38,072 nucleotides of DNA from an uncultured Eubacteriales bacterium (lineage in GTDB: Bacteria > Bacillota > Clostridia > Oscillospirales > Acutalibacteraceae): the NCBI GenBank assembly GCA_900316435.1, contig ONCY01000006.1:1-38072 (forward strand). Direction: 5' to 3'. Position 1 is the stretch's first letter. Each line of letters begins with the position of its first letter. A program made the translations under genes and the position numbers. The notes under the pieces were generated by a model that was not told where the DNA came from, ran no database searches, and saw nothing but the letters and a program-made list of their open reading frames with translations. This document shows positions 7,726 through 14,578 of this stretch, piece by piece.

Positions 7726-10200
7726 TTATTGTTCTGATGTGATATTCTGCTGTTCGGCGTTCTTTTTCTTTTTGCGGACGCGGAACACAATAATTAACGT
7801 CATATAAATTACAAACGCGGCGGCGGCGCAAAGGCTTATTGCCGTGCCTGTTTTAAATCCGGGAGTATGGTAGGTAAACACAATACTGCTTTTGCCCTTG
7901 GGAACCTTTACAGCCATAAAGCCGTAATTCACCTTTTCAACATCAACGTTTTTGCCGTTGACCTTTGCCGAAAAGCCCTCGCTGTACGGTACGCTGAAAA
8001 ACAGCAGGGTTTCCTTGTTTGTGCTGTTGTCAAACTCAGCCTTAAAGCCGTTCTTTGTGTACTCAAACGACGAGCAGGACTTTGCCCTGAGCCTGTTTGC
8101 CTGCTCTTTAAGGACTCCCTTTCCGAATACATAGTCGTTGACTTCGCTCTTGAAGGTTTTGGGGTCGCTCCCGTAAAGCAGGTAATACGGCTTGTCAAAG
8201 TAGCCTGTGATATCCGAGTACTTCTTCATGCAGTCGCGTGAAAGCACCATTGCGTTGAGAATCGCCTCGCTGCGGTTAGATGTTCTTACACGCTCAAATT
8301 CTTCCTCGGTAACATATGAGTCGTAGGCAAAGCCCATCGGCACATAATTTTCATTTTCATAAATCTTGAAGTCGTTGCTGGTTTTTAAGTATTTCCAACC
8401 GGGCATCTTGGTGTTGCCGTCCTTATCCTCAAAGCACTCGTCAAGGTCGGGATTGTTGCTGTCGAGCATATCGTCGAAATAATACTTGCAGCTGAACAGC
8501 GTCCGCAAGCCGTAGGCGCTGAAATCGGGGCGCGAGGCTACGTCGCGGGTAATGCCCATTTTTTCATAAAACTGCATAATTGAGGTTGAAACCGAGCTTT
8601 GAAAGCAGTTCATGCTGGGAATCTTCCAGTACATCGAGGTGTTGTCAACAGCCTCGTAAAAGTCACTGCGCACATCCTCAAGGTCGTCAATATCAATCTT
8701 ATCGCGCGCGTTGACAATGTGAGATTTAATGCTGTCGGTTGTGCCGCTTACATAAACGCCGTGGCCGATTATTAGCAGTGACGAAAAAACAGCAACGCCC
8801 ATCGCGCATGAAATTATCGTCACCGCAAAACCGCGCTTGTGCCACATTTTTTTGTATATCAGCACAAACACTAACAGGCTTATCATAGCCATCAGCGCGT
8901 AAAGCCAGAACTTTTCAAATGAGCTTTGAACGCCTATGCTGAAAGTTTTATTGCCGTCTTCACCTTTGGTCAGCGGCATTACGCCGATAAGCAGCGTTGC
9001 TCCCATTGTAAGTCCTACGGACCATATGATCGCACGGTTCCAGTTTGCCTCTTTATCCTCTATCGCGCGGACAGAAGCCAGTGAGAATATCAGCACAGGC
9101 ATGTAGAACCAGCGCGCGTAATAAATTGAGCTGTTCATAAGCTGGAACATGCTGTTGAGTACGGGAATCATGGCGAACAACATAAGCAGGACAATCAGCT
9201 TTTTGATCCAGTCACGCTTTTTAAGCTGAAGATAGGCAATCACGCCTGTAACGCTTAAAAGCGGCAGCCAACCCGCCACAGACGCCCACTTGCAGTTTGA
9301 CTCCGGCGTAAATACAGGCATAGCCGGCAAATCAGCCGGGAACAAAAAGCTGAGGATAATCAGCCAGTACTTTTGCTCTCTTGCGTAAACAAGCGACTCC
9401 CAGCCGTTGGGCAGCGAGTCAAGCCTCGGGTTGCCCATAAGCCCTATCACGCTCGGCAAAAGCACAAACGCCGTTCCGCAAAAGCCGATAACAATTTCGG
9501 CGGCGAGCAAAAGCGTATCTTTGATTCGAAATTTGCAGGTCTTTGTCAGCATTATCATAAGATAATACATCACAAGGAAAAGCGCCTGACCTACAAAGAA
9601 ATAGTAGTTTACTACGCACGCCGCGAAAACCGCCACAGCGAAAACACCGCGCCTTCCGTCGTAAAGAAATGAGTCAAGCGCCGCCAAAAGCAGCGGAAAC
9701 ACGATCATCGGCTCATGGAAGTGGAAGAAAAACACGTTGTAGATCGAAAAGCCCGAAAACGCGTAAAGCAGTCCGCCGAGCACAGCCATGCTTTTATTGT
9801 GCACATACCGCTGTAAAAAGATATATGCCGCAGAAGCCGCGCAGGCAAACTTTAAAATCAAGAGCGGGCCGATTAAATTCGGAACTATTTCGTTGGGGAA
9901 CGGAATAGTCATCCAGAAAAACGGGCTGCCCATCATATAAAAGCTGAAGCTCGCAAGGCTGTCAGTTCCCAAGTCAGTCAGGTGGTTCCACCCCAGCTCG
10001 CCGTCGCGGACAAGTCCGTGCATCATTTGATAAAACGGGATTTCCTGAACGTTGAAATCGCCGTAGTAATAAAACACTCCGCCGTTGATAATTATAAACG
10101 GAACAAAAATCGCCGCCGCGGACAAAAGCGATATTAAAAATGTAATCAGCAAATAGTGGTCGTTCTTTTTGGGTTGTAAGCGTGAAATTCGTGCCGGCAT
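7726..10200 (-). CDS. YfhO family polytopic membrane protein
   Basis: Large membrane protein (825 aa from the chosen start) of the YfhO family, which in Bacillus and Listeria works with GT2 enzymes to add sugars to lipoteichoic or wall teichoic acids. About 12 hydrophobic segments fill the first ~530 residues, with the family-typical GGVFYYYGDFNVQEIPFYQ near residue 40. A soluble extracellular part and a final helix plus KKKK-rich tail follow. The start is ATG 10200, with GGAG 8 bases upstream. The open frame continues to an ATG at 10362, but that lies upstream of the predicted transcription start. It is the first gene of the envelope operon, driven by the promoter at 10366-10394. Confidence 0.87.
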   Translation of the reverse strand: MPARISRLQPKKNDHYLLITFLISLLSAAAIFVPFIIINGGVFYYYGDFNVQEIPFYQMMHGLVRDGELGWNHLTDLGTDSLASFSFYMMGSPFFWMTIPFPNEIVPNLIGPLLILKFACAASAAYIFLQRYVHNKSMAVLGGLLYAFSGFSIYNVFFFHFHEPMIVFPLLLAALDSFLYDGRRGVFAVAVFAACVVNYYFFVGQALFLVMYYLMIMLTKTCKFRIKDTLLLAAEIVIGFCGTAFVLLPSVIGLMGNPRLDSLPNGWESLVYAREQKYWLIILSFLFPADLPAMPVFTPESNCKWASVAGWLPLLSVTGVIAYLQLKKRDWIKKLIVLLMLFAMIPVLNSMFQLMNSSIYYARWFYMPVLIFSLASVRAIEDKEANWNRAIIWSVGLTMGATLLIGVMPLTKGEDGNKTFSIGVQSSFEKFWLYALMAMISLLVFVLIYKKMWHKRGFAVTIISCAMGVAVFSSLLIIGHGVYVSGTTDSIKSHIVNARDKIDIDDLEDVRSDFYEAVDNTSMYWKIPSMNCFQSSVSTSIMQFYEKMGITRDVASRPDFSAYGLRTLFSCKYYFDDMLDSNNPDLDECFEDKDGNTKMPGWKYLKTSNDFKIYENENYVPMGFAYDSYVTEEEFERVRTSNRSEAILNAMVLSRDCMKKYSDITGYFDKPYYLLYGSDPKTFKSEVNDYVFGKGVLKEQANRLRAKSCSSFEYTKNGFKAEFDNSTNKETLLFFSVPYSEGFSAKVNGKNVDVEKVNYGFMAVKVPKGKSSIVFTYHTPGFKTGTAISLCAAAAFVIYMTLIIVFRVRKKKKNAEQQNITSEQ

Positions 10201-10240
10201 CGGTAATCTCCGTTTCGGTATAACGCCGAATGATACTAAT

Positions 10241-10285
10241 TCCTGATAGAAAACAGGGCGCAAAGACTGTCCACTTTTTATCAGG
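10241..10285 (-). promoter_or_regulatory. Hairpin in the YfhO-gene leader
   Basis: CCTGATA and TATCAGG arms about 30 bases apart lie in the ~160-nt untranslated leader of the YfhO-like gene. There is no T run, so it is not a terminator. It could be a small RNA-level control element, or chance. Confidence 0.3.
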
Positions 10286-10365
10286 TATTTGTATAAGGGT
10301 GAAAATTGAGTGAAAAATCGCTCAAACCGGTTGCATATCAGCGTTAAACATGGTATATTCAATTT

Positions 10366-10394
10366 ATTATATCACATCAAAAGACAATTTGCAA
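10366..10394 (-). promoter_or_regulatory. Promoter of the envelope operon
   Basis: Minus strand: TTGCAA (10389-10394), 17-bp spacer, TATAAT (10366-10371). Transcription would start near 10359 and give a ~160-nt leader before ATG 10200. The hexamer TTGCAA is its own reverse complement and may also serve the divergent YfbR-like gene. Confidence 0.7.
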
Positions 10395-10416
10395 TTTATT
10401 TTACACATATTATATT
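10389..10416 (+). promoter_or_regulatory. Promoter of the YfbR-like gene
   Basis: TTGCAA (10389-10394), 16-bp spacer, TATATT (10411-10416), 24 bp before ATG 10441. The surrounding TATA-rich run offers other -10 registers (for example TATAAT at 10418-10423), so the exact box is uncertain. Confidence 0.45.
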
Positions 10417-10440
10417 ATATAATATAACGGAGCAAACGAC

Positions 10441-11028
10441 ATGAACCAATCGCATTTTTACGCAATGATCTCGCGGATGAAATACATAAACCGCTGGGGA
10501 TTAATGAATAATACAAAATATGAGAATATAAGCGAACACAGCCAGCAGGTCGCGGTGCTTGCGCACTGCCTTGTGCTTATTCACAATAAGCGCTTTGGAG
10601 GATCGCTTGACGCCGAGCGCGCCGCGCTTTTAGCAGTTTTCCACGACGCGACCGAGATTATTACGGGCGACATGCCCACACCAATAAAATACGCCAACCC
10701 ATCTATTCAAAAGGTGTACAAGCAGGTTGAAGACAGCGCCGCCGACAGACTGATTGATCTGCTTCCCGAGGATTTCCGCGATGAGTACCGCTTGATTTTA
10801 AAGCCGTCGTCCGACTCCGACCGCGAGCTTGAGGTCTTTGTAAAGGCTGCCGACCGCTTTTCGGCGCTTATAAAATGCATTGAGGAAATGCGGATGGGCA
10901 ACGACGAGTTTAAAATGGCAAAGGAAACAATTGAGCAGTCCATTCACAAAATGAAGCTTCCCGAAGCCGAGGTTTTCTTCGACGAGTTTCTGCCTTCGTT
11001 CAGTTTGGCGCTGGACGAGATTCAGTGA
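10441..11028 (+). CDS. yfbR: HD-domain 5'-deoxynucleotidase, YfbR-like
   Basis: Cytoplasmic metal-dependent phosphohydrolase of the YfbR family, removing phosphate from deoxyribonucleoside 5'-monophosphates (family knowledge). The 195-aa protein has the YfbR layout: MKYINRWGLM near the N-terminus, the metal-binding ISEHSQQVAVLAH (first His), AVFHDATEIITGDMPTPIKY (the HD pair plus the following Glu and Asp), and a late D in KAADRFSALIKC. GGAG lies 8 bases upstream of ATG 10441. It stands alone, divergent from the envelope operon, with 212 bp to the next gene. Confidence 0.92.
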   Translation: MNQSHFYAMISRMKYINRWGLMNNTKYENISEHSQQVAVLAHCLVLIHNKRFGGSLDAERAALLAVFHDATEIITGDMPTPIKYANPSIQKVYKQVEDSAADRLIDLLPEDFRDEYRLILKPSSDSDRELEVFVKAADRFSALIKCIEEMRMGNDEFKMAKETIEQSIHKMKLPEAEVFFDEFLPSFSLALDEIQ

Positions 11029-11128
11029 GTTTTTTGAAAAATCTCACATAACAGGCAAAAAAATAATGTCAAAATTTGTAACAGACAGCTTTTATAATTC
11101 TAACTTGGAATTATTCTTACTGATTATG

Positions 11129-11137
11129 TGTTATAAT
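11129..11137 (+). promoter_or_regulatory. Extended -10 promoter of the LCP gene
   Basis: TGTTATAAT, a TG-N-TATAAT extended -10 element, about 100 bp before the LCP start. No good -35 hexamer is seen at 16-18 bp, as expected for extended -10 promoters. The rest of 11029-11240 holds no gene. Confidence 0.45.
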
Positions 11138-11240
11138 AACTAAGATAGGCGTCTTGTTCATTCCGCGTATTAAGGCGCTTTACGGGTTATTAATGCAAGT
11201 ATATGAAAAGAATTTGTAATTCCTTTACAGGAGGATGATT

Positions 11241-12383
11241 ATGGCTAACAAACCAAACAGCGATAATCTGGTAGACATCAGCTCTAACACCCAGGTTATT
11301 AAGCTGTACAAAAAAAAGGGCCGCGCCATCCGCATTGTTTGCCTTGTGCTTTCCATAATCTTATTGATTACCGGCTCGGTGGCAATCGGCGCGTACACCT
11401 ATATAGTTACCCACTACAAATACGAGGGCAACTACACCTACATGAAGGACGAGGACCCCAACGATAATCCTCAGCCCAAAAAAGATGACGACACTCAGAA
11501 CGTCATCTACAAAAACAGCGATTTGCTGCAACATCCAAACGTTCTTAACATCATGCTGTTCGGCGAGGACAACAACCAGGGCGAAAAGTACGGCAGAACC
11601 GATACAATGATTCTTATGTCGATTGACACCGTACACAAAAAGCTTAAGCTCACCTCGTTCCAGCGCGATACTTACGTTTATATTCCGGGCTACGGATATA
11701 ACAAAATAAACGCTTCCTACACCTTAGGCGGCGCCACGCTTTCAATCAGGACAATACAGAGTAACTTCGGTATTAAAATTGACCGTTACGCGATTGTTGA
11801 CTTTGACAGCTTTAAGGACATTATCGACACCTTGGGCGGCGTTGAAATGGAAGTAACTCAGGACGAAATCGACTACATCAACTACCAGATGTACAAAAAC
11901 GATCAGTCAGACGGCAACCGCACCACAATCACCGAAAAGCCAGGATTAATCAGGCTCAACGGTCAAGAAGCCCTCTGGTACGCCAGAGACCGCGGCCTGA
12001 CAAAGGGCGAGGACGGCAACGAAATCGGCATTTCGGGCGACGACTGGGACAGAACAGCACGTCAGAGGAAGCTGCTTACCAAGATGGTAACCGACCTAAA
12101 GGGTGCAAGCTTCGGCCAGATTGTTGAGATTGTAGATACAATCGGCCCCAAGATTACAACCAACCTTAAGGTAGATGAAATCCTTAAGCTCTCTACAAAC
12201 GCGCTGACTTACATCGGCTATCAGATTGTTCAGAACTACGTTCCCAAGGAAGGTCTTTGGTACTACAACAAGCCCGAGGACGAATCATGGGATATCGCGG
12301 GCTCTTGCATTATCATTTCCGATTTGGAGGCTCAGCGTACCGCGCTTGCGGAATTTGTTTACGAGGACTTAATCAAGAAATAA
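11241..12383 (+). CDS. LytR-CpsA-Psr (LCP) family cell-wall glycopolymer ligase
   Basis: LCP enzymes attach teichoic acid or capsular glycopolymers from lipid carriers to peptidoglycan at the outer face of the membrane. The 380-aa protein has a short basic cytoplasmic segment, one transmembrane helix at ~22-48, then the LCP domain. Its hallmarks are MLFGEDNNQGEKYGRTDTMI, SFQRDTYVYIPG, NKINASYTLGG and LWYARDR, with the Arg and Asp residues that bind polyprenyl phosphate and metal. AGGAGG at 11229-11234 abuts an in-frame ATG at 11235 and lies 6 bases before ATG 11241, so I prefer 11241. It is monocistronic, with a strong terminator directly after the stop. Confidence 0.93.
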   Translation: MANKPNSDNLVDISSNTQVIKLYKKKGRAIRIVCLVLSIILLITGSVAIGAYTYIVTHYKYEGNYTYMKDEDPNDNPQPKKDDDTQNVIYKNSDLLQHPNVLNIMLFGEDNNQGEKYGRTDTMILMSIDTVHKKLKLTSFQRDTYVYIPGYGYNKINASYTLGGATLSIRTIQSNFGIKIDRYAIVDFDSFKDIIDTLGGVEMEVTQDEIDYINYQMYKNDQSDGNRTTITEKPGLIRLNGQEALWYARDRGLTKGEDGNEIGISGDDWDRTARQRKLLTKMVTDLKGASFGQIVEIVDTIGPKITTNLKVDEILKLSTNALTYIGYQIVQNYVPKEGLWYYNKPEDESWDIAGSCIIISDLEAQRTALAEFVYEDLIKK

Positions 12384-12389
12384 ACACTC

Positions 12390-12421
12390 AGCGGTCAGGC
12401 AAACGCCTGACCGCTTCTCTT
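12390..12421 (+). terminator. Intrinsic terminator of the LCP gene
   Basis: A perfect 11-bp stem (AGCGGTCAGGC / GCCTGACCGCT, 12390-12400 and 12405-12415) with an AAAC loop, followed by TCTCTTT. Confidence 0.85.
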
Positions 12422-12422
12422 T

Positions 12423-12510
12423 GGAACGTGACGTTCCATCCGGCGCGCCTTTTGAAAAATCAGTTTATCGGAACGTCGGTAAAACGGCGCGTCAAAACAT
12501 GGATGTTTTG
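12423..12510. repeat. Two short inverted repeats between convergent genes
   Basis: GGAACG-TGA-CGTTCC (12423-12437) and CAAAACAT-GG-ATGTTTTG (12493-12510) are both perfect. They lie in the gap between the convergent LCP and vWA genes. Neither has a T run on the minus strand, so they are not convincing terminators for the vWA gene. Confidence 0.4.
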
Positions 12511-12538
12511 GAAAGATTTTCTATAAACAACGTTATGC

Positions 12539-13213
12539 TTATCTTGAATAAAAGTCTTCCTCTATCGATCTGCTCCATGAAGGTTCAAGTGCTTTGCCGT
12601 TTCTCATGTTGCTTACGGCGGCGCACACCGACTCATAAACAACGCCTGTCCCCTTTTTGTCCGCTTTGTAGTTTACCGCATTATCCTTTGAAATGCCGAA
12701 GGTGCGCGCGGTTGCTATAGCGTCGATATTTGCGCCGATGAACAGGAACTCCCAGCCGTACTTTGATTTTTCATGCTCGATCATCTTCCTGATTCCACTG
12801 CCGCTGTAAAGCCTGCTTGCGTTTTCCATTCCGTCCGTGATAATAACAAACATGGTGCGATCTGGCACATCCTCTCTTCGGGCGTATTTGTGGATATTTG
12901 AGATATGATGAATGGATTTGCCTATTGCGTCGAGCAGAGCCGTGCAGCCGCGAACCGTGTAATCATCGTCCGTAAGCGGTTCGATTTTGTCAATGGGGAG
13001 CCTGTCGTGCAGGACAACGGTTTCATGGTCGAAGAGCACGGTTGAAACAAACGCTCTCCCCTTTTCCTTCTTCTGCTTTTCGAGCATTGAGTTGAATCCG
13101 CCGATAGTGTCGCTTTCAAGTCCGCCCATTGAACCGCTGCGGTCAAGAATGAACACCAGCTCGGTAATGTTGTTCTTTACATTTTTATTTGTTTTGGTGT
13201 TTGTCTTTTTCAT
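12539..13213 (-). CDS. von Willebrand factor A (vWA) domain protein
   Basis: A stand-alone 224-aa vWA domain with a complete metal-ion-dependent adhesion site: DRSGSMGG (DxSxS) at ~19-26, the Thr in RGCTALLDAIG, and the ITDGMEN Asp. There is no signal peptide or membrane helix, so it is likely cytoplasmic. Relatives are often linked to tellurite-resistance or MoxR-type AAA+ genes, but no such partner is nearby. GGAGG lies 8 bases before ATG 13213. The C-terminus (SWSRSIEEDFYSR) is tail-like. The function and partner protein are unknown; the fold is secure. Confidence 0.85.
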   Translation of the reverse strand: MKKTNTKTNKNVKNNITELVFILDRSGSMGGLESDTIGGFNSMLEKQKKEKGRAFVSTVLFDHETVVLHDRLPIDKIEPLTDDDYTVRGCTALLDAIGKSIHHISNIHKYARREDVPDRTMFVIITDGMENASRLYSGSGIRKMIEHEKSKYGWEFLFIGANIDAIATARTFGISKDNAVNYKADKKGTGVVYESVCAAVSNMRNGKALEPSWSRSIEEDFYSR

Positions 13214-13272
13214 AATTAAAACCTCCGTTTTTTATTGCAACTTTATCATACCACCTCCACGCGGGTATTTGG

Positions 13273-13289
13273 TCGCTTCAAAAGCGACA
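13273..13289. promoter_or_regulatory. Perfect hairpin in the vWA-gene leader
   Basis: GTCGCTT-CAA-AAGCGAC is a 7-bp perfect stem with a 3-base loop. It lies just downstream of the minus-strand vWA promoter, within its leader. It is an operator or RNA hairpin candidate; no T run directly follows on the minus strand. Confidence 0.35.
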
Positions 13290-13290
13290 T

Positions 13291-13318
13291 TTTATATTAC
13301 CGATAATATTGACAGCAA
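13291..13318 (-). promoter_or_regulatory. Promoter of the vWA gene
   Basis: Minus strand: TTGCTG (13313-13318), 16-bp spacer, TATAAA (13291-13296). The -35 box overlaps by two bases the -35 box of the divergent CDF promoter, so the two cannot easily be used at once. Confidence 0.4.
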
Positions 13319-13337
13319 AAATAATATATGATAGAAT
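13309..13337 (+). promoter_or_regulatory. Promoter of the CDF transporter leader
   Basis: Perfect -35 TTGACA (13309-13314), 17-bp spacer, -10 TAGAAT (13332-13337). Transcription would start near 13344, giving a ~188-nt leader before the CDF start codon. Confidence 0.75.
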
Positions 13338-13360
13338 ATCCGTACTGAACAGACCAAAGT

Positions 13361-13407
13361 TTATACTATTTTCAATTAAAACGCTTTAAAACTTGATAAT
13401 AGTATAA
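13361..13407. repeat. Short copy of a MITE-like inverted-repeat element
   Basis: The arms 13361-13375 and 13393-13407 match at 14 of 15 positions as an inverted repeat. The segment 13361-13392 is identical at 30 of 32 positions to the reverse complement of 22359-22390, the terminus of the full-length element at 22229-22390. This copy has lost the interior and lies in the leader of the CDF gene. I compared the bases by eye. Confidence 0.75.
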
Positions 13408-13486
13408 GGCTTGGAGTCGGGTCTTTATAGACAGCGAAAACTCGCGGGACAGCAACAATACTGTCCGCGGGTTCTTTTTTATTATT
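13408..13486 (+). promoter_or_regulatory. Structured leader with intrinsic terminator before the CDF gene
   Basis: Small hairpins (GTCT-TTAT-AGAC and GCGA-AAAC-TCGC) are followed by a large stem, 13443-13452 with 13461-13471 (one bulged G), and then TTCTTTTTT. This is a terminator about 50 bp before the CDF start and inside its transcript, the usual layout of riboswitch or attenuator control. The GCGA-AAAC-TCGC stem would compete with the terminator for bases 13442-13445. I do not recognise the aptamer class. Confidence 0.5.
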
Positions 13487-13531
13487 TACGGCATATACTT
13501 AAGACAAACTGCGGAAAACGGAGAATTGCCT

Positions 13532-14434
13532 ATGAACGAAAACAACGCTAAACACATTGCGACAAAGGTATCGCTTGTGGGAATGATCGCCAATATTTTT
13601 TTGACATTCTTTAAGCTGGCAGCGGGCTTTATTGCACATTCGGGCGCTATGATAAGCGACGCCGTACATTCGGCGTCAGACACATTCAGCGGACTAATTG
13701 TAATTATCGGTGTGCGCATGTCCTCAAAGGAATCCGACTCTGAACATCCGTACGGGCATGAGCGCTTTGAGTGCGTGGCTGAGATCATTCTTTCGATTGT
13801 GCTTTTCATAGCGGGCGGAACAATAGGCTTTGAGGCGGTAAAAAGCATAGTCAGCGGCGAATATCTGGATAATAAATTTGAGAACCCTCTGGCACTGATT
13901 GCCGCCGTGACCTCAATAGTCGTCAAAGAGGCGATGTTCTGGTACACCAAAATCAACGCAAAAATAATCAACTCACCGTCGCTCTCGGCCGAGGCGTGGC
14001 ACCACCGCAGCGACGCCCTATCCTCGGTAGGAGCGCTTATAGGCATAGGAGGCGCGGCTCTGGGCTTCCCTGTTCTTGAACCGATTGCAAGCATTATTAT
14101 CTGCCTGTTTATTTTCAAGGTCGCCTACGATATTTTCAAGGACGCTATCGACCGCATGGTTGACAGCTCCTGTGACGGAGAAACCGAAGGAAAAATGCGC
14201 TGCTGCGTTGAAGATGTTGACGGCGTTATCTGCATAGACCTTCTGCGCACCAGAATTTTCGGCAACAAGATATATGTCGATATTGAAATAGGCGTTGACG
14301 AAACGCTCAATCTTGCCGAAGCGCACGGCATAGCCGAAACAGTACACGACGCCGTTGAGGATAGCTTTCCTCAGGTCAAACATGTTATGGTACATGTCAA
14401 CCCTCAAAAAAATACCGAACCGAACACCGGCTGA
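13532..14434 (+). CDS. Cation diffusion facilitator (CDF) family metal transporter
   Basis: Membrane exporter of divalent metals (Zn, Co, Ni, Fe or Mn; the metal is not decided) in exchange for protons. The 300-aa protein has six hydrophobic segments with the metal site pairs HSASD (residues ~45-49) and HHRSDALSS (TM5), plus the HPYGHERFE loop. A C-terminal cytoplasmic dimerisation domain ends in VKHVMVHVNP. The ATG at 13532 has GGAG 8 bases upstream; a TTG at 13526 is a less likely start. The terminator-bearing leader suggests control by transcription attenuation. The gene's own terminator overlaps its stop codon. Confidence 0.94.
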   Translation: MNENNAKHIATKVSLVGMIANIFLTFFKLAAGFIAHSGAMISDAVHSASDTFSGLIVIIGVRMSSKESDSEHPYGHERFECVAEIILSIVLFIAGGTIGFEAVKSIVSGEYLDNKFENPLALIAAVTSIVVKEAMFWYTKINAKIINSPSLSAEAWHHRSDALSSVGALIGIGGAALGFPVLEPIASIIICLFIFKVAYDIFKDAIDRMVDSSCDGETEGKMRCCVEDVDGVICIDLLRTRIFGNKIYVDIEIGVDETLNLAEAHGIAETVHDAVEDSFPQVKHVMVHVNPQKNTEPNTG

Positions 14435-14457
14435 GCGTCGTGTTCGGTTTTTGTTTT
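14419..14457 (+). terminator. Terminator of the CDF gene, overlapping its stop
   Basis: ACCGAACAC (14419-14427) pairs perfectly with GTGTTCGGT (14440-14448), with a 12-base loop that contains the stop codon, followed by TTTTGTTTT. Confidence 0.8.
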
Positions 14458-14480
14458 GCTCCTCATTCATTTTTTAAAAA

Positions 14481-14492
14481 GTAATATATTAC
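14481..14492. promoter_or_regulatory. Palindrome upstream of the secreted-protein promoter
   Basis: GTAATATATTAC is a perfect 12-bp palindrome 20 bp before the -35 box. It is a possible operator, though chance is likely in such AT-rich sequence. Confidence 0.25.
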
Positions 14493-14511
14493 AGCAAAAG
14501 CAATATATTTG

Positions 14512-14541
14512 TTGACATATGTTGAAGTAATATGTTAAAAT
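14512..14541 (+). promoter_or_regulatory. Promoter of the secreted LRR protein operon
   Basis: TTGACA (14512-14517), 18-bp spacer, TAAAAT (14536-14541), 37 bp before ATG 14579. Confidence 0.7.
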
Positions 14542-14578
14542 ATCAATAATTATATTTGGTATAGACGGAGAAATAAAA

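Noticed and set aside
10222-10246. Possible third copy of the repeat terminus (GATACTAATTCCTGATAG)
   Set aside because: Similarity holds for about 12 bases only and there is no partner arm, so it may be chance.
10201-10362. N-terminal extension of the YfhO-like protein to ATG 10362
   Set aside because: It would start at or before the predicted transcription start, lacks a ribosome binding site and adds non-hydrophobic residues foreign to the family; ATG 10200 has GGAG at the right distance.
13344-13486. Firm call of a NiCo (czcD) riboswitch upstream of the CDF gene
   Set aside because: Only a GGGACAG motif and the gene context fit; I could not align the four-helix junction, and part of the leader is a repeat insertion. 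Kept as a hypothesis only.
13486-14118. 210-codon minus-strand frame opposite the CDF gene
   Set aside because: It mirrors the CDF reading frame; the plus-strand protein has all family motifs and this one has none.
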